A stretch of DNA of 64,000 bases from Leptobrachium leishanense (GCA_009667805.1 CM019071.1:48924693-48988692); one strand, 5' to 3'. Positions 31,901 to 43,039 are shown, numbered from the stretch's first letter. Notes: a model not told the origin generated them from the letters alone. A program made the numbers and translations.

Positions 31901-33320
31901 ATCAATATGCTGCAGGAAGGAAATCATGGCAGGTCACCTGGGATTCCTCACCTGCAGCGTATGGATTGTACATCAGCATGAATAAATTATGTGTCCAGGA
32001 AAACTTGGCCGACCTGGGGGACAGACCCCCCCCCCCCACGAGCCAGTACCCGCTGACCTTGTGTTCTTTACGCCGTATCCTTCCATACTGTCCCCCACGT
32101 AGATGTCGACCCATGGGACCTGCATTTTTGTGGCTGCGTCGCCGGCTTGGCTGGTGATGGTGACGTTAGAGATGACATAGCTGCGTCTCAGGTCCACGCT
32201 CCACCAGGGCTGATACCCGTACACGGTCACGCTGCAGGATCCCTTCAGGTCTCCATCGATAGAGCGGAACGCTTCCCCCTCGCCAAGCAGAGAACTGGAC
32301 TGGAAGGCCAGACCCTGGAGAGCCACGTTCTCTGGGGGAGGGAATAAAACGAGAACCAATGGTGAAGCACGGGGGAGTTCCCTTTACCTGCTTAGACCCG
32401 CCCCTGAGGAACCAGTATCAGTGATGATGTAATTAGAAGCCACAAAATCAGAATTCTGTGGATGTTTCATTCTCACCTGTAAATTCCGCAGCAGATCTTC
32501 CATTTAAAGCTGCAAAATAAATGATATATTTTAATGTGACAAGGGAGTTACAGAGCTCGGGTATAGGAATATGTCAGAGGAACATACAAACTCTCACACA
32601 GACGGCAGGCACCGGCAATGAAAATTGGGAGCGTGAGTGCATGACAGCTTGGAGATATATACAGTATATATATATATCTACATTATATCATAGTGTCCCA
32701 GTGGACAGACTCTTTGACTTAATAAAAAAATAACAAATTCATTAATAATTCATTAAAACATAACAACTGATGTTTCGCGCCCCTAGGGGAGTAAATGCAT
32801 CCATTGGGATACTGTGATATATATATATTTATATAGAATATTAGACTCCTATCATGCAAGCCACATCTAGAGGCTCAACTACTAAAAAGTGCAAAAACGG
32901 GAATCTGGGGACCCCGGGGTGTTTCAGGGAGTTTTCCACATTGGCTTACTACTTCCAATCTTTGAAGGTTGATTTGGTTTTCTGCTAACCTGAGCTCACC
33001 GTTTAGTGAATAAACCCCTACATCTCCAACTTTGCTCTCTTGTTTTCTTTTTTTTAGAAAATATTTTTCTTTTTATATATATATTTATATATATATATAT
33101 CCCAAAGGAAGAGGTGCACACTGATATATATATATATATTCTATTATTATTATTTTGTTTTCCATGAAAAGTGCCAGCAGAGGTTACCGCATGGTGTGAG
33201 CCAAACCCAGGAGCCCCTGTGCCCCCCAGTAAATCCATGGTTCCAGATAGGACCCCCCTCTGCATATTGTCACTTACCCCCCAGCAGTGACAGCAGGCCG
33301 AGCGCAAGAAGAGACGTCAT
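25913..33320 (-). CDS. Secreted F-type-lectin-like (FTP domain) protein, seven exons
   Basis: Exons on the minus strand: 33278-33320, 32477-32509, 32058-32331, 30718-30866, 30533-30612, 29970-30036 and 25913-26007. All borders are GT/AG, phases agree, and the sum of 741 nt gives 246 residues. Exon 1 is a signal peptide (MTSLLALGLLSLLG). Exons 3-4 form the fucolectin/tachylectin-4/pentraxin-type fold: ENVALQGLAFQSS, QPWWSVDL, IYVGDS, and RYVTLIVPSRYD with CEVQV at the end. The tail after it is hydrophilic and unfamiliar. F-type lectins bind fucose through a His, an Arg and an RxD motif. Here the expected His is absent before PWW, PWWR reads PWWS, and RGD reads AGD, so sugar binding is probably altered. 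Exons 1-6 are well supported; the last exon rests on phase, splice sites and a stop. The gene ends tail to tail with LSM2. Confidence 0.75.
26408..27799 (-). pseudogene. Tc1-type transposase A, interrupted
   Basis: The N-terminal paired-type helix-turn-helix part (27344-27799: MGKTADLTVVQKTII, GCSQSAVSKHIN) is cut from the catalytic part (26408-26926) by the MITE at 26960-27383. The DDE core shows the first Asp in FSDESNF and the Glu in NPIENLW, but the second Asp position reads QQYLAPAHT instead of QQDxAPxH, a catalytic loss. Transposases of this family cut and paste at TA sites. Insertion and mutation both show that this copy is dead. Confidence 0.85.
26960..27383. mobile_element. Harbinger-like MITE, copy A (inside Tc1 transposase)
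   Basis: About 424 bp from ggctggggtcagacc to tttgaccctagcc, with inverted ends, flanked by TAA and TTA. No coding capacity. It lies inside the transposase frame. Copies B, C and D are at 28973, 33603 and 45710. Confidence 0.78.
28684..28919. mobile_element. Short MITE with 40-bp inverted ends
   Basis: Ends carrying tgtacaacaaaactgagg and cctcagtttttttgtaca face each other across about 236 bp inside the foldback element. No coding potential. Confidence 0.65.
28973..29408. mobile_element. Harbinger-like MITE, copy B
   Basis: From ggctggggtcagacgagcg to cgctcgtctgaccctagcc, about 436 bp, between TTA and TAA. It belongs to the family of 33603-34030 and lies within the foldback element. Confidence 0.78.
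30040..30480. repeat. Minisatellite in intron 5 of the FTP gene
   Basis: About ten units of 30-45 bp with gacccacaacgccctgtgtg and tcaccctgcaggatgag. It lies between exons 6 (ending at 30036) and 5 (starting at 30533). Its open frames are artefacts. Confidence 0.85.
30985..31340. repeat. Dispersed GC-rich repeat, copy 2 (reverse), left part
   Basis: Reverse-orientation relative of 23440-23830 and 56500-56930 (gctgctcctcctcttcagc, cagagcgatggatcgga). It continues after the hAT element at 31757 to about 31800. In intron 3 of the FTP gene. Confidence 0.6.
31341..31748. mobile_element. Small hAT-type element, A- and CGAAA-rich
   Basis: 408 bp from tagggatgtgcg to cggtgcacaagccta, flanked by the 8-bp duplication gtctcaga (31333-31340 and 31749-31756). 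The plus strand is dominated by cgaaa and gaaaa words. No transposase. Confidence 0.82.
31812..32020 (+). mobile_element. Foldback MITE, 'ggccatgttttcctggac' family, copy 2
   Basis: Both ends are present (gtcaggtcggccatgttttc, and ggaaaacttggccgacctg). It ends about 40 bp from exon 3 of the FTP gene. Confidence 0.75.
32640..33160. repeat. AT-rich microsatellite stretches in FTP-gene intron 1
   Basis: Several (TA)n and atat runs (32655-32690, 32815-32835, 33070-33145). Nothing else recognised. Confidence 0.6.
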
Positions 33321-33602
33321 ATTATAGTGTTACTGTAAATCTGCTCACTGCCTCGTTGTCCTCCTTACACCCTGCGGCGCCCGCGCGCTTTGCATAGCAA
33401 ATGATCCCAATCCCCAGAGAATTTCTTTAAACCTACAAACCTGTCGCTCGCGGCGTGTTTACCCCAAGGACACGGATCCATCCGACCTTCCCTCTGCGCG
33501 AACCTGGACCTGTAGATATCTGAGAACTACATTTCCCATGATGCTCAGCCCGTTTCATTCCTCAGAATGGGTCTGCACTGTCGCAGCGAGGATGGACTTT
33601 AA

Positions 33603-34030
33603 GGCTAAGGTCAGACGAAAGCAGTTTTAACGTGCGTTTAGCCGCACGAAATCACGGCCGTGCTAGCAGCAAATGACGTCCAATGCCGGGGAACGTACGA
33701 CGAACGGCCGCACGAAAGTTCGTCCGTGCAACGCAAGTGGCCAACGAACGCATTTTTTCGAGAACTTCAAACCCGCTACTACTGACGTACAGAGTGCGCT
33801 GCGTCCGCATAGCGGCGTGTGTGCGTGATTAGGAGACGTCAGACGCTGCTCATGTCCGGCCAACATAACGTCCAGACGCAAAAAGTGTTTTATTGATGAT
33901 CCGTACAAAATCACGGACGATAATGCGCATCGTATGACCGCTATCGCGTATTCCGTGAAAAAATACGTCCATTCGTTCGAACGCACTTTTTCACGGACAA
34001 CGTGAAAAATGCGTTCGTCTGACCCTAGCC
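33603..34030. mobile_element. Harbinger-like MITE, copy C
   Basis: 428 bp, ggctaaggtcagacg to cgtctgaccctagcc, with an exact TAA duplication on both sides (33600-33602, 34031-34033). The 3-bp TAA target duplication is the basis for the PIF/Harbinger assignment. Confidence 0.8.
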
Positions 34031-34089
34031 TAATTCCACATCAAGTGTGTTACATACACACAGACATCACACCCGGCGCGGCCAGATCC

Positions 34090-34320
34090 TCCATGTTTTC
34101 CTGGACACGTGTCATTTATTCATGCTGATGCGCAGTGCATGAAAAATGCTGCCCTGCAGCATGTATAATCCATACGCTGCAGATGAGGGATCCTGCCTTG
34201 ATTTCCTTCCTGCAGCATATGAATTATACATGTTGCAGGGCAGCACTTTTCCCTGTGCTCCCCCTCTGCATGAAATAGTAATATGTGTCCAGGAAAACAT
34301 GGCCGATCTGGCAATTCTAT
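34090..34320 (-). mobile_element. Foldback MITE, 'ggccatgttttcctggac' family, copy 3 (reverse)
   Basis: Reverse orientation to the others, with tccatgttttcctggacac at the left and gtccaggaaaacatggccg at the right. Confidence 0.75.
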
Positions 34321-34439
34321 GCTCAGACATCCTGCGCATGCACGCCACTGAAAACTAGTGCCAGCCAAGCGCTCCCCTGCTCCCCTGCCTCTGTATGGAT
34401 ATTTACCTCCTAGCCTGTGAAATCCCTGGAGGAGAGGCT

Positions 34440-34600
34440 CCTGCGCTATCTCAGATATTCAGACTCTACCCTTATTCACTGTACAGCGATTTGTGCCAGC
34501 GCGCGGCGCTGCGGAATCAACTGGCACTTTATAAATAAAGTATAACAATAAAAACAACAAACAAAAACAACAATAAAAATAACAATATAATCCAGTAAAG
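34440..34600 (+). repeat. CR1/L2-type LINE tail fragment
   Basis: cgcggcgctgcggaatcaac then ctttataaataaagtataac, the family tail, with an A-rich end. The rest of the element is missing. Confidence 0.55.
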
Positions 34601-35434
34601 TAAATAGCAGCTCTATGGCGCCACCTGGTGGATAGAAGTGGAATTGCTAAGAGTTTCCGTAAAGGCCAAGGTCCTTTGATGCAACATTTACCAAAATCTT
34701 TGCAAAAGTTTTACTCAACTGCTGTGGTTTATCTTCTACAGCATCCAACAGTCAATGGAGTGGAGGAGGGAATATTTAGATGAGGCTGCAGGGGATCTAT
34801 TGTACTGTCGGTGCTCCTCAAGATAAGATCTGGCAGCTGAATGAGATACAACAGGGAGTTTAAAAGTAATCTAATCTACCCCACTTTGTGATGGCCTTTG
34901 AATACATCCCACACAATACAATGATGTGAGTCGGTGACTGACCCATACACTCCATTCTATGACCAAAGCCACACAGTGAGGAGCAAGTGATGGAAAGATA
35001 CTGGAGGGGGGGGGCAGTTTTTGGCTTTTTAGTGAATAAATCTTTTCTTGCATCAAAGTGGTCCGTTCGATTCTTATTTTTCTTTCTTCTGTTATTTTGT
35101 CTCTGGTGTTTAGAGCAATAACGAGAATCCCCGGGTGAAATAACCCCCACGGGCAGCGCGCGGCGCCTGTGACCTCACAAAGCAGCTTTTCACGTTTAAT
35201 GAGATTCCTCGAAATATCTGCCCTGATTCCTGCGTGAAGTAAAGTGACAGGATCTCACCGGCTGCTCCGGGTGACGAGGTTTAGAACTCTAATTAACAGA
35301 CTTTAATAACAAACGGAACGTTAAATAAAATAATTTAGCCCTGACGCAGGAGCCAGACCGGGGAAAGAACCGCTGCCTGCAGAGCATTAACTAGAGATAC
35401 GCATAATGCTCTGCAATGCAAGTCTCAGAGCACC
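34601..35434. other. Intergenic stretch without recognised features
   Basis: Short open frames only. No motif, splice set or repeat family recognised. Confidence 0.5.
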
Positions 35435-36560
35435 ATGGGAAATCATGCTGAGCGCATCTGCCCCATCCCTGTCACCCTATTGTGCCTCTGCGTCACCCGC
35501 TCACCCCATTGTGAGCCTGCCTCATCTCTTTCACCATCCTGTCTTCTCCCCCAAACTTCTCACCCCATGATGCCTGTGCCCCAACCCTCTCGCCCTATTG
35601 TGCATCTGCTGCATCATCTCGCCCCATTGTTCCTTTGCCCCATTCCTCATCTCATTGTGAGCCTGTCCCATCCCTTTGACCTCATCCTGCCTCTGCCTAA
35701 TCCCTCTCACCCCATTGTGAGCCAGTTTTATCACTCTCACCCCATTATAAACCAGTCCTAATCCCATATGTCTCACCCTATTGTGCCTCTGTCCTATTCT
35801 TCTCACCCCATTATAAACCAGTCCCAATCCCATACGTCTCACCCCATTGTGCCTCTGTCCTATTCTTACCCCATTATAAGCCAGTCCCATACGTCTCACC
35901 CCATTGTGCCTCTGCCCTATTCCTTTCACCCCATTATAAGCCAGTCCCATACGTCTCACCTCATTGTGCCTCTGTCCTATTCTCCTCACCCTATTATAAA
36001 CCAGCCCCAATCCCATACGTCTCACCCCATTGTGCCTCTGTCCTATTCATCTCACCCTATTATAAACCAGTCCCAATCCCATACGTCTCACCCCATTGTG
36101 CCTCTGCCCTATTCCTCTCACCCCATTATAAGCCAGTCCCATACGTCTCACCCCATTGTGCCTCTGTCCTATTCTCCTCACCCTATTATAAACCAGTCCC
36201 AATCCCATACATCTCACCCCATTGTGCCTCTGTCCTATTCTCACCCTATTATAAACCAGTCCCAATCCCATACGTCTCACCCCATTGTGCCTCTGCCCTA
36301 TTCCTCTCACCCCATTATAAGCCAATCCCATACGTCTCACCACTTTGTACCTCTGCCTCATCCCTCTCACCCCATTGTGAGCATCTCTTTCACCCCGTAA
36401 TGACTCTTCTTTAGTCCCCCTCTCCCCATTGTTATAGTCCCTTTCTTCTCACCCCATTGTGCCTCTGTCCTATTCTTCTCACCCCATTATAAGCCAGTCC
36501 CATGCGTCTCACCTTATTGTGCCTCTGCCCTATTCCTTTCACCCAATTGTTCATTCAACC
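35435..36560. repeat. Minisatellite with long complex units
   Basis: Degenerate units of 50-75 bp with cacgtctcaccccattgtg-like and attataaaccagtcccaatc cores. Proline/serine/histidine-rich frames on both strands are by-products. Confidence 0.85.
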
Positions 36561-36639
36561 CCCCCCCCCTCGTGCCCCTACTTTATTGCGCCCCCAATGT
36601 AAGTTTGTGCCTTCCCTCTCCAGCCAAGTATCTGCAGGA

Positions 36640-36672
36640 GGTTTTCATGCCCCTGCCCCTGCCCCTGCCCCT
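36640..36672. repeat. Hexameric cccctg run
   Basis: Five consecutive cccctg-type hexamers, a small microsatellite. Confidence 0.6.
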
Positions 36673-36878
36673 GTATAACAGATGCATACTATACGTATAC
36701 AGGATCCTCTCTCGTCCATTGGTTCCCTCTGTGATTCCTCAGCAGCTGATGCTGCGCTCTGTGTCTGCAGCTCCATTCATAAAGCCATAGATGGAGCCGA
36801 CGCCATCCTGAGAGGAGCTGTTCCCATATCTCAGCCATCAGTGTCCCCCAGATGTTTATATAGGACAGTGACGTTAAT

Positions 36879-36985
36879 CCTTGGCAACAGATGTTTGCAA
36901 ACTACACGTCCCATGATGCTCTGCCAGCCTTAAGTGTGACTGAGCATCATGGGACATGTAGTTCCAAAACACCTGGGGTGATATA
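36879..36985. mobile_element. Short hairpin MITE with ACTAC...CCCAT arms, copy 2
   Basis: ctacacgtcccatgatgctc on the left is mirrored by gagcatcatgggacatgtag on the right across a short loop. Confidence 0.7.
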
Positions 36986-37205
36986 GGAGATACGTGGGTA
37001 CCCCGCTACAACAGACCCAAAGATCCGCAGCAAATGCAGGAATTTAAAAAGCATGGGAAGGTTTTGCAACTTATGATTCATTCAGTAATCTTCCACCCCT
37101 TGTAAACACGGCCGGTGTCTCGCATTGGCGCGGCCGGTCACGCCTGAATCTTACCTGGAAACGCAGAGCTCGCCTGTAAACTTAGCAGGACAGAGGAGGC
37201 TCACG

Positions 37206-37460
37206 TCATACAGCAAGGGAAGCCAGGTCGGCCATGTTTTCCTGGACACATATTACTATTTCATGCAGAGGGGGAGCGCAGGGAAAAGTGCTGCCCTGTG
37301 ACATGTATAATCCATATGCTGCAGGAAGGAAATCAAGGCAGGTCACCTTTGATTTCTTACCTGCAGCGTATGGATTATACATGCTGCAGGGTGGCATTTT
37401 TCATGCACTGCCCATCACCATGAATACATTATACGTGGCAAGAAAAACATGGCTGACGTG
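37206..37460 (+). mobile_element. Foldback MITE, 'ggccatgttttcctggac' family, copy 4
   Basis: aggtcggccatgttttcctg at the left; the right end (agaaaaacatggctgacg) is slightly diverged. Full inner palindrome. Confidence 0.78.
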
Positions 37461-37984
37461 GCGACCCTTGGTGTGGATCCCAGGTCCACCATCCTTTATT
37501 ATTAGGCAACGTGGGAATTTTTCCAGGAACGAGCTCCTCGGTACCTCCAGGAGGGAGGGGGATCATTTCCCGTGCCGCGGCACACACACAGGCATGTCAT
37601 AGGAGGAAGTAAAGCCAGCGAGGGAGTGCACCGGCCAAAAATGATGCGTGCGTTGATCAGTCACTACATCTTCCTCATGTCCTTTCTTGCGTCACAGATT
37701 GCAGCATCACGGTAAACGGACTCATTTCTGCGTCACTTGCGCGTTTAGTAATGCTAAAGACGTCCACGTAGGCCGGGGTCAGACCAGCGTTTTTCAGAGC
37801 GGAAGGAACGTCTGTGAGAGTGGACGTTCCTTCTCTGACGCCCGTCTGGCCGCCTCGCTGACCGCACTTAGTCCTATGGAGGATCGCGCTTTGCAGTCCC
37901 GTCGAACGCGCGTCGTAGTGTTTCGGAGGGGAGGCTTTCAGCACGTCCGCTGTAGCATGCGCAATTGGAGCCGCCGAAGCAGTT

Positions 37985-38575
37985 ATCGGTGAAAGTTGCC
38001 GAATTGCACCGAATTCCTCTGAACTGAAAACAAAAAAAGTCTCCTATTCACCTAATAGGAGTCAAGATCAGTAAAAAATGTCTCTAAATAATAAAAAGGG
38101 TCCTTTAAAAAAAAATAATAAAAAAAAGTTTGTTACAGAATTCTAAAAAAAAGCGTTTTAAAAAATAAATAAAAAAATGTCGTCTAAAAAAAAAAAAGGA
38201 AAATACAAAAAGGGCTTTAAAAAAAAATGTAAAGAGATTTTGCAAAAAATAAAAAGAATAAACTGTCATAAAAAAATCTAAATAGATATAATTTTTTTTT
38301 TTTACATTGAATATTATGGGATTCGTCTGTTTAAACCTGTCGAACTGAAACACCGAAAATCAGGGCATTTCGTCAGAATTTCGGTGCAGTTCGACGTTCT
38401 GTGAATAGAAGACCGTCTTTTATGGGGCAATTTCGGTGCCGCCAAATGATGCCGGATTGTGGCGAACTGCAAAAAAAAACTGCGAAACTATTTCTCTTTG
38501 TCAATTCACCAGTATTTGGCGAATTGACAGATTAGGGAATAGATGAATTCGAATGTTAGTAAATAACCTCTAATC
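37985..38575 (+). repeat. A/T-rich dispersed repeat, copy 1
   Basis: Words cagggcatttcg, aatttcggtgcagttcg, gaattgacag and gtaaataacctct recur in the same order at 39125-39625, and reversed at 58830-59110. It may be a foldback MITE. No coding potential. Confidence 0.6.
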
Positions 38576-39124
38576 AATGTATCAAAGAGGTTCCGTGGAG
38601 AATCCCTTAGCACTGAAGCTCGCTCCTTCCCACACCAGGAAAAGGCTGCTCATGCTATGACGGCCTTCCCATCGCTTTACGCAAACGCACAGGACAATCA
38701 GACATTTCCTGATTTAATCCGCCACGTCGAAATCCATCAGCGCTGCGTTCGTCAGCGTCGCACTCGTCACCGGCGGGGCATTGTTTTCCCAAGTCGTGTT
38801 TGGTAACACTGAAGTCACGTTGTCAGTCGGGTCGCACAGGGCGAGAGCGCTCGTTACCGCCGCAGACTTATTATACGACACGGTGGCGTCACAGCATGAA
38901 AGAAAGCCTGGCGAGCGCTTAATGCTCGGGAGGCCGCCGGGTAATCCGGGATTAGGCAAGTTTCTAACAGACGAACACAAATAGTCACAATAAAGTCACT
39001 TAATTGCCTGATCTCGTTTACTAATGTCAAAACCGGGGGGGGGGTTATACCAACCCGGCATCACGCTGGACCAGGGCCGCTGCAAAAGTAGAAGAGCGTC
39101 AAAGAGTGACCTTGGCGTATTCCG
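38576..39124. other. Spacer without recognised features
   Basis: One 67-codon plus-strand frame, overlapped by an 88-codon one on the minus strand, neither with known motifs or splice context. A poly-G run is at 39035-39044. Confidence 0.4.
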
Positions 39125-39625
39125 CCGAACTGCAAAAAAACCAAAGGAACTCACTATTCTCGTAATAGGTGTTTAAAGCAATAAAAATGCATTAAAATGT
39201 GTCTGAATAATAATAAAGGTCCTATAAAAAATAGAAAAAGTCTTTTACAGAATAAACACCTTTAAAAAAAATGGGAAGAAAAATGTCGTCAAAAAATACA
39301 AAAAGGTTTTTGCTGAAAATGAAAAAAAATTACTTTTTTTAAAAGAAAAATTTAAAAAGATCTTCCATTTGTTACATTGAAACCTATGGGATTCACTTGT
39401 TTACACCTTTTGAATTGAAACACCAAAAATCAGGGCATTTCGCCGGAATTTCGGTGCAGTTCAGCGTTCTGTGGGCAATTTCGGTGCCGCCGAATTGCAT
39501 CGTATTTTGCTGTCAATTTGCCAGTATTTGGTGAATTGACAGTTTAGTGAATAGACAAATTGCCCCAAAGTTGCACCGAATGGTGCAATTTCGGGCCAAT
39601 TTAGAGGTTAGTGAATAACCTCTTA
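39125..39625 (+). repeat. A/T-rich dispersed repeat, copy 2
   Basis: Same order of words as 37985-38575 (caccaaaaatcagggcattt, tttcggtgcagttc, gaataacctctta). Confidence 0.6.
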
Positions 39626-39748
39626 TGTCGTGCATGAGATATCTAGAAAAGTGTGCGGAGTGATAACTAATAGATAGATAGATAGTGATAGATACAGATA
39701 TATGGGATAGATAGATAGATAGATACATAGAGATATATGGGATAGATA

Positions 39749-41363
39749 CAGTTGTGTTCAAAATTATTCAACCCCCAATGCTGTAAAGGGTTTTAGGGAA
39801 TTTAGTGTACATTTGTAATTGTATTCAGAATGAAATCCTACAAGGACTTTTTAAAGAACCATATGCAACTAAAATGACATCAATTGGTTTTGTAATACAG
39901 TAGTAAATGTTTCTTTTGTGAATTCTTCATTGACACAATTATTCAACCCCTTAAAGACTACCACTCTGAAGAACAGAGGTTCATTCAAGTGTTTTCAATC
40001 AGGTATTGAAAACACCTGTGGATGTCACGGAGCAGCAATAAAGCATAATAAGCACCAATTAGGCAGCTTTAAAATGACTGTGATACTCAGCTCCTTCTAG
40101 ACATTTACTGGTGTGGTTACAAACATGGTGAAGTCAAGAGAATGGTCCAGGAAGACAAGAGAAGAGGTGATTACTCTTCACAGGAAGGGCAATGGCTATA
40201 AGAAGATTGCAAAGATGTTAAACATACCAAGAGAGACCATAGGAAGCATCATTCGCAAATTCAAGGCAAAGGGCACTGTTGAAACGCTACCTGGTCGTGG
40301 CAGAAAGAAGATGCTGACTTCGACTGCTGTGCGCTACCTGAAGCGTAGAGTGGAGAAAAGTCCCCGTGTGACTGCTGAGGAACTGAGAAAAGATTTGTCA
40401 GATGTGGGTACTGAAGTTTCAGCTCAGACAATATGGCGCACACTGCGTAATGAAGGCCTCCATGCCAGAACTCCCAGGCGCACCCCCTTGCTGTCTCCAA
40501 AGAATAAGAAGAGTCGACTGCAGTATGCCAAAAGTCATGTGGACAAACCACAGAAGTTTTGGGATAGTGTTCTGTGGACTGATGAAACAAAATTAGAACT
40601 GTTTGGGCCCATGGATCAACGCAATGTTTGGAGGAGGAAGAACAAGGCCTATGAAGAAAAGAACACCTTGCCTACTGTGAAGCATGGCGGGGGTCAATCA
40701 TGCTTTGGGGCTGTTTTGCTTCTGCAGGTACAGGGAAGCTTCAGCGTGTGCAAGGTACCATGAATTCTCTTCAGTACCAGGAGATATTGGATGACAATGT
40801 GATGCAGTCCGTCACAAACCTGAGGCTTGGGAGACGTTGGACCTTTCAACAGGACAATGATCCCAAGCATACCTCCAAGTCCACTAGAGCATGGTTGCAG
40901 ATTAAAGACTGGAACATTTTAGAGTGGCCATCGCAGTCACCAGACTTAAATCCGATTGAGAACCTCTGGTGGGACTTAAAGAAAGCAGTTGCAGTGCGCA
41001 AGCCTAAGAATGTGACTGAACTGGAGGCTTTTGCCCATGACGAATGGGCGAAGATACCCGTAGATCGCTGCAAGACACTTGTGTCAAGCTATGCTTCACG
41101 TTTAAAAGCTGTTAGCACAACACCTTTTACAGTTATAAGTACTAAGATTGAATGTCACTTGGGGGTTGAATAAAACTGATAATGATGTGAGCACAGAAAA
41201 GACATTTGTGGTTATTTCATTATAAATGTTATGTTATATTTGTCTGACCTACACGTGCCTCTTTGATTTAATTGTAAGCAAGATGACTGAATGATCAAAA
41301 TCAATGTCAAACTGGCCAAAACACTCAATTTCAGTGGGGGTTGAATAATTTTGAACACAACTG
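39749..41363 (+). mobile_element. Tc1-type transposon B, nearly intact
   Basis: Inverted ends cagttgtgttcaaaattatt and aataattttgaacacaactg, with TA on each side, placed inside a (GATA)n microsatellite (39660-39748 and 41364-41450). 1615 bp, encoding one transposase. Confidence 0.9.
40113..41173 (+). pseudogene. Tc1-type transposase B, single frameshift
   Basis: The N-terminal bipartite helix-turn-helix DNA-binding part (GNGYKKIAKMLNIPRETIGSI, about residues 25-50) and the DDE core are all present. Catalytic residues are seen in LWTDETK, QQDNDPKHTS and SPDLNPIENLW, so the DD34E triad is intact. The frame breaks once, near 40692-40700, where ggcgggggtc lacks one base relative to the GGGS motif of the family. 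The second part is open from 40700 to a stop at 41171-41173. About 350 codons in all, the usual length. Confidence 0.9.
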
Positions 41364-41461
41364 TAGATAGTGATAGATACATAGATGAATAGATATATAG
41401 ATATACTGTATAGCTAGGTAAATAAATAGATAAAAAAGTAGACAAATAGATGGATACAGAG

Positions 41462-41640
41462 ATAGGTACTGGCTGGTTGGAGTAGAGGTAACATCACTGC
41501 TCTATAACCGTGGAAACCCAGGTTGGAATCCTGGCCAGAGCACCTCTCCAGTAAGTGTTCTTGGGCGAGACACCCAACGGTACATACGGTACTCGCCACC
41601 CACACAATATCGCCTGTGGAGTCCAGTGGAAACGTCTCTA
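41462..41640 (+). mobile_element. tRNA-derived SINE, copy 2
   Basis: Degenerate B box (ggttggaatcctgg near 41522) followed by the shared body ctctccagtaagtgttcttgg and acacccaacggtac. Confidence 0.65.
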
Positions 41641-41734
41641 CCCTTTAACAGTGGAGAAGCAAGTCAAACTCCCATTCCAGCACATCCCTCCAATACAACT
41701 GTAGAGAAACAAGTCTCGACTTTACGAGAAGCGG

Positions 41735-42015
41735 GTTCAACCTAACCACCAGGTCGCTGCTCTACAATCATGGAAAGACGATCCCACTCAGAAGATGCCA
41801 CCAGCGAGTGTCCTTGGGCAAAACACCTAACGATATGGATGCGCCTACCTCACAAAATACTTGTACATCTCATAGAATGTAAGTTCCCTTGGGAACAGGG
41901 TTCCCCCTGAATCAGGTCATCAGCCATGTGTGATATTCTAATGTATCAACCCCTTGTCAACTGATCTTGTAAAGCGCCGCGGAATATGTGGCAATATATA
42001 AAGGATAATAAAAAT
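41735..42015 (+). mobile_element. SINE with CR1/L2-type tail
   Basis: The body gagtgtccttgggcaaaaca is related to the SINEs above. It ends with agttcccttgggaacaggg and agcgccgcggaatatg, the same tail as the LINEs at 911-10903, so it probably used their machinery. Confidence 0.6.
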
Positions 42016-42780
42016 AGATAGATACATAAATAAATAAAATGATAGCTAGATAGACAGAGGAATAGATACATAGATAGATAAATAGATATGTAAGTCACTT
42101 TGGATTTGGGGTGTGTGGACATGGAGGCATATTTGTAGGGAGCAGGACTCATAATCAATATTAGCCCATTGTCCTCTTGTGTGCAGAAATTGGTATAATC
42201 TGTGATTATGCAAGAATGCTATTGTCTATCTGTCTCTTGTCTGATCCTTGTGTATCTGTTATCTGTTGAAAGGATTAACATCCCAGTTTACCCTGTCTCA
42301 AGAATGTGTTTATCAGTTTCTATTTAAATAGGTTGTAAATCTGCTGACTGTAATCTGTTATCACCCCGATTCCCATTGTCTTGATTCATTTAGAAATGCT
42401 GCTTAATGTTTAATTTCACTGTCTGTACGTAATCCAATTATGTTTCACCTCCCAAAAGGAAATGTTTGTCCAATCCTCGGTTTCAGTCTGGGGAGTTTGT
42501 CTATGTAAATGACCTATGTGTGACTGTATAAATCTATATGTGTGTGTTTCCCTGGTTAAACCAGTTCTATTCTAACCCTGAAAGACCCCAGATCTACAGA
42601 CTCGTCTTATTTCTAGGGGATGCTAGCAGGCTCTATGTGTGTACCCGTCTTTAAGATGCGGCTAAGGACTGGAGGGAGGCACGGGAGTCTGCCTGGGTAG
42701 AACACGGGGGGTCCTGAAATGAAGCGGCATTGGCAGATGTCACCCTGTCAGGGTACAGAGATCTGTCACAGATAGATATA
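42016..42780. other. Spacer with scattered GATA repeats
   Basis: GATA/GACA microsatellite to about 42090, then unique sequence. Nothing coding recognised. Confidence 0.4.
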
Positions 42781-42789
42781 CAGAGTACG

Positions 42790-43036
42790 GGAGGCTGAAG
42801 CTGCTCTCATGCTGCCGGTAGGGTGGATCTATGTAAACAGAAGCGGGTTTATGAGTATGACGGTGAGATTAATGGGAATGTTTATAGGATCCCAGCTGAC
42901 AGATTTAAGGGAAGGCGCTTCACTCATTCTTGTAGAAGTCGGAGTCGGATGGGATCGCCATGTCACAGCGAGCATCGCCATCACAAATCTCCTAGAGCCC
43001 TCCGTCTGGGATCACAGCCACAACGTAACCGACTGA
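42790..43036 (+). pseudogene. Immunoglobulin V-like exon remnant
   Basis: Spread over plus-strand frames are pieces in V-domain order: LKLLSCC (B strand Cys), GWIYV and KQKRVYEYDGE (C to C'), ADRFKGR then ASLILVEV (D), VTASIAITNLLEPS (E) and HNVTD followed by a stop. Single-base frame changes lie near 42835 (after GWIYV) and 42916 (within FKGR), and the second Cys of the disulphide is missing. This resembles butyrophilin/NKp30-type V domains known from MHC regions. It looks like a decayed gene rather than an active one. Neither leader nor transmembrane exon was found nearby. The assignment is by pattern only. Confidence 0.4.
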
Positions 43037-43039
43037 GCC

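Noticed and set aside
37675..37992. Overlapping frames of about 90-100 codons
   Set aside because: They include a diverged start of the Harbinger-like MITE and have no splice or domain support.
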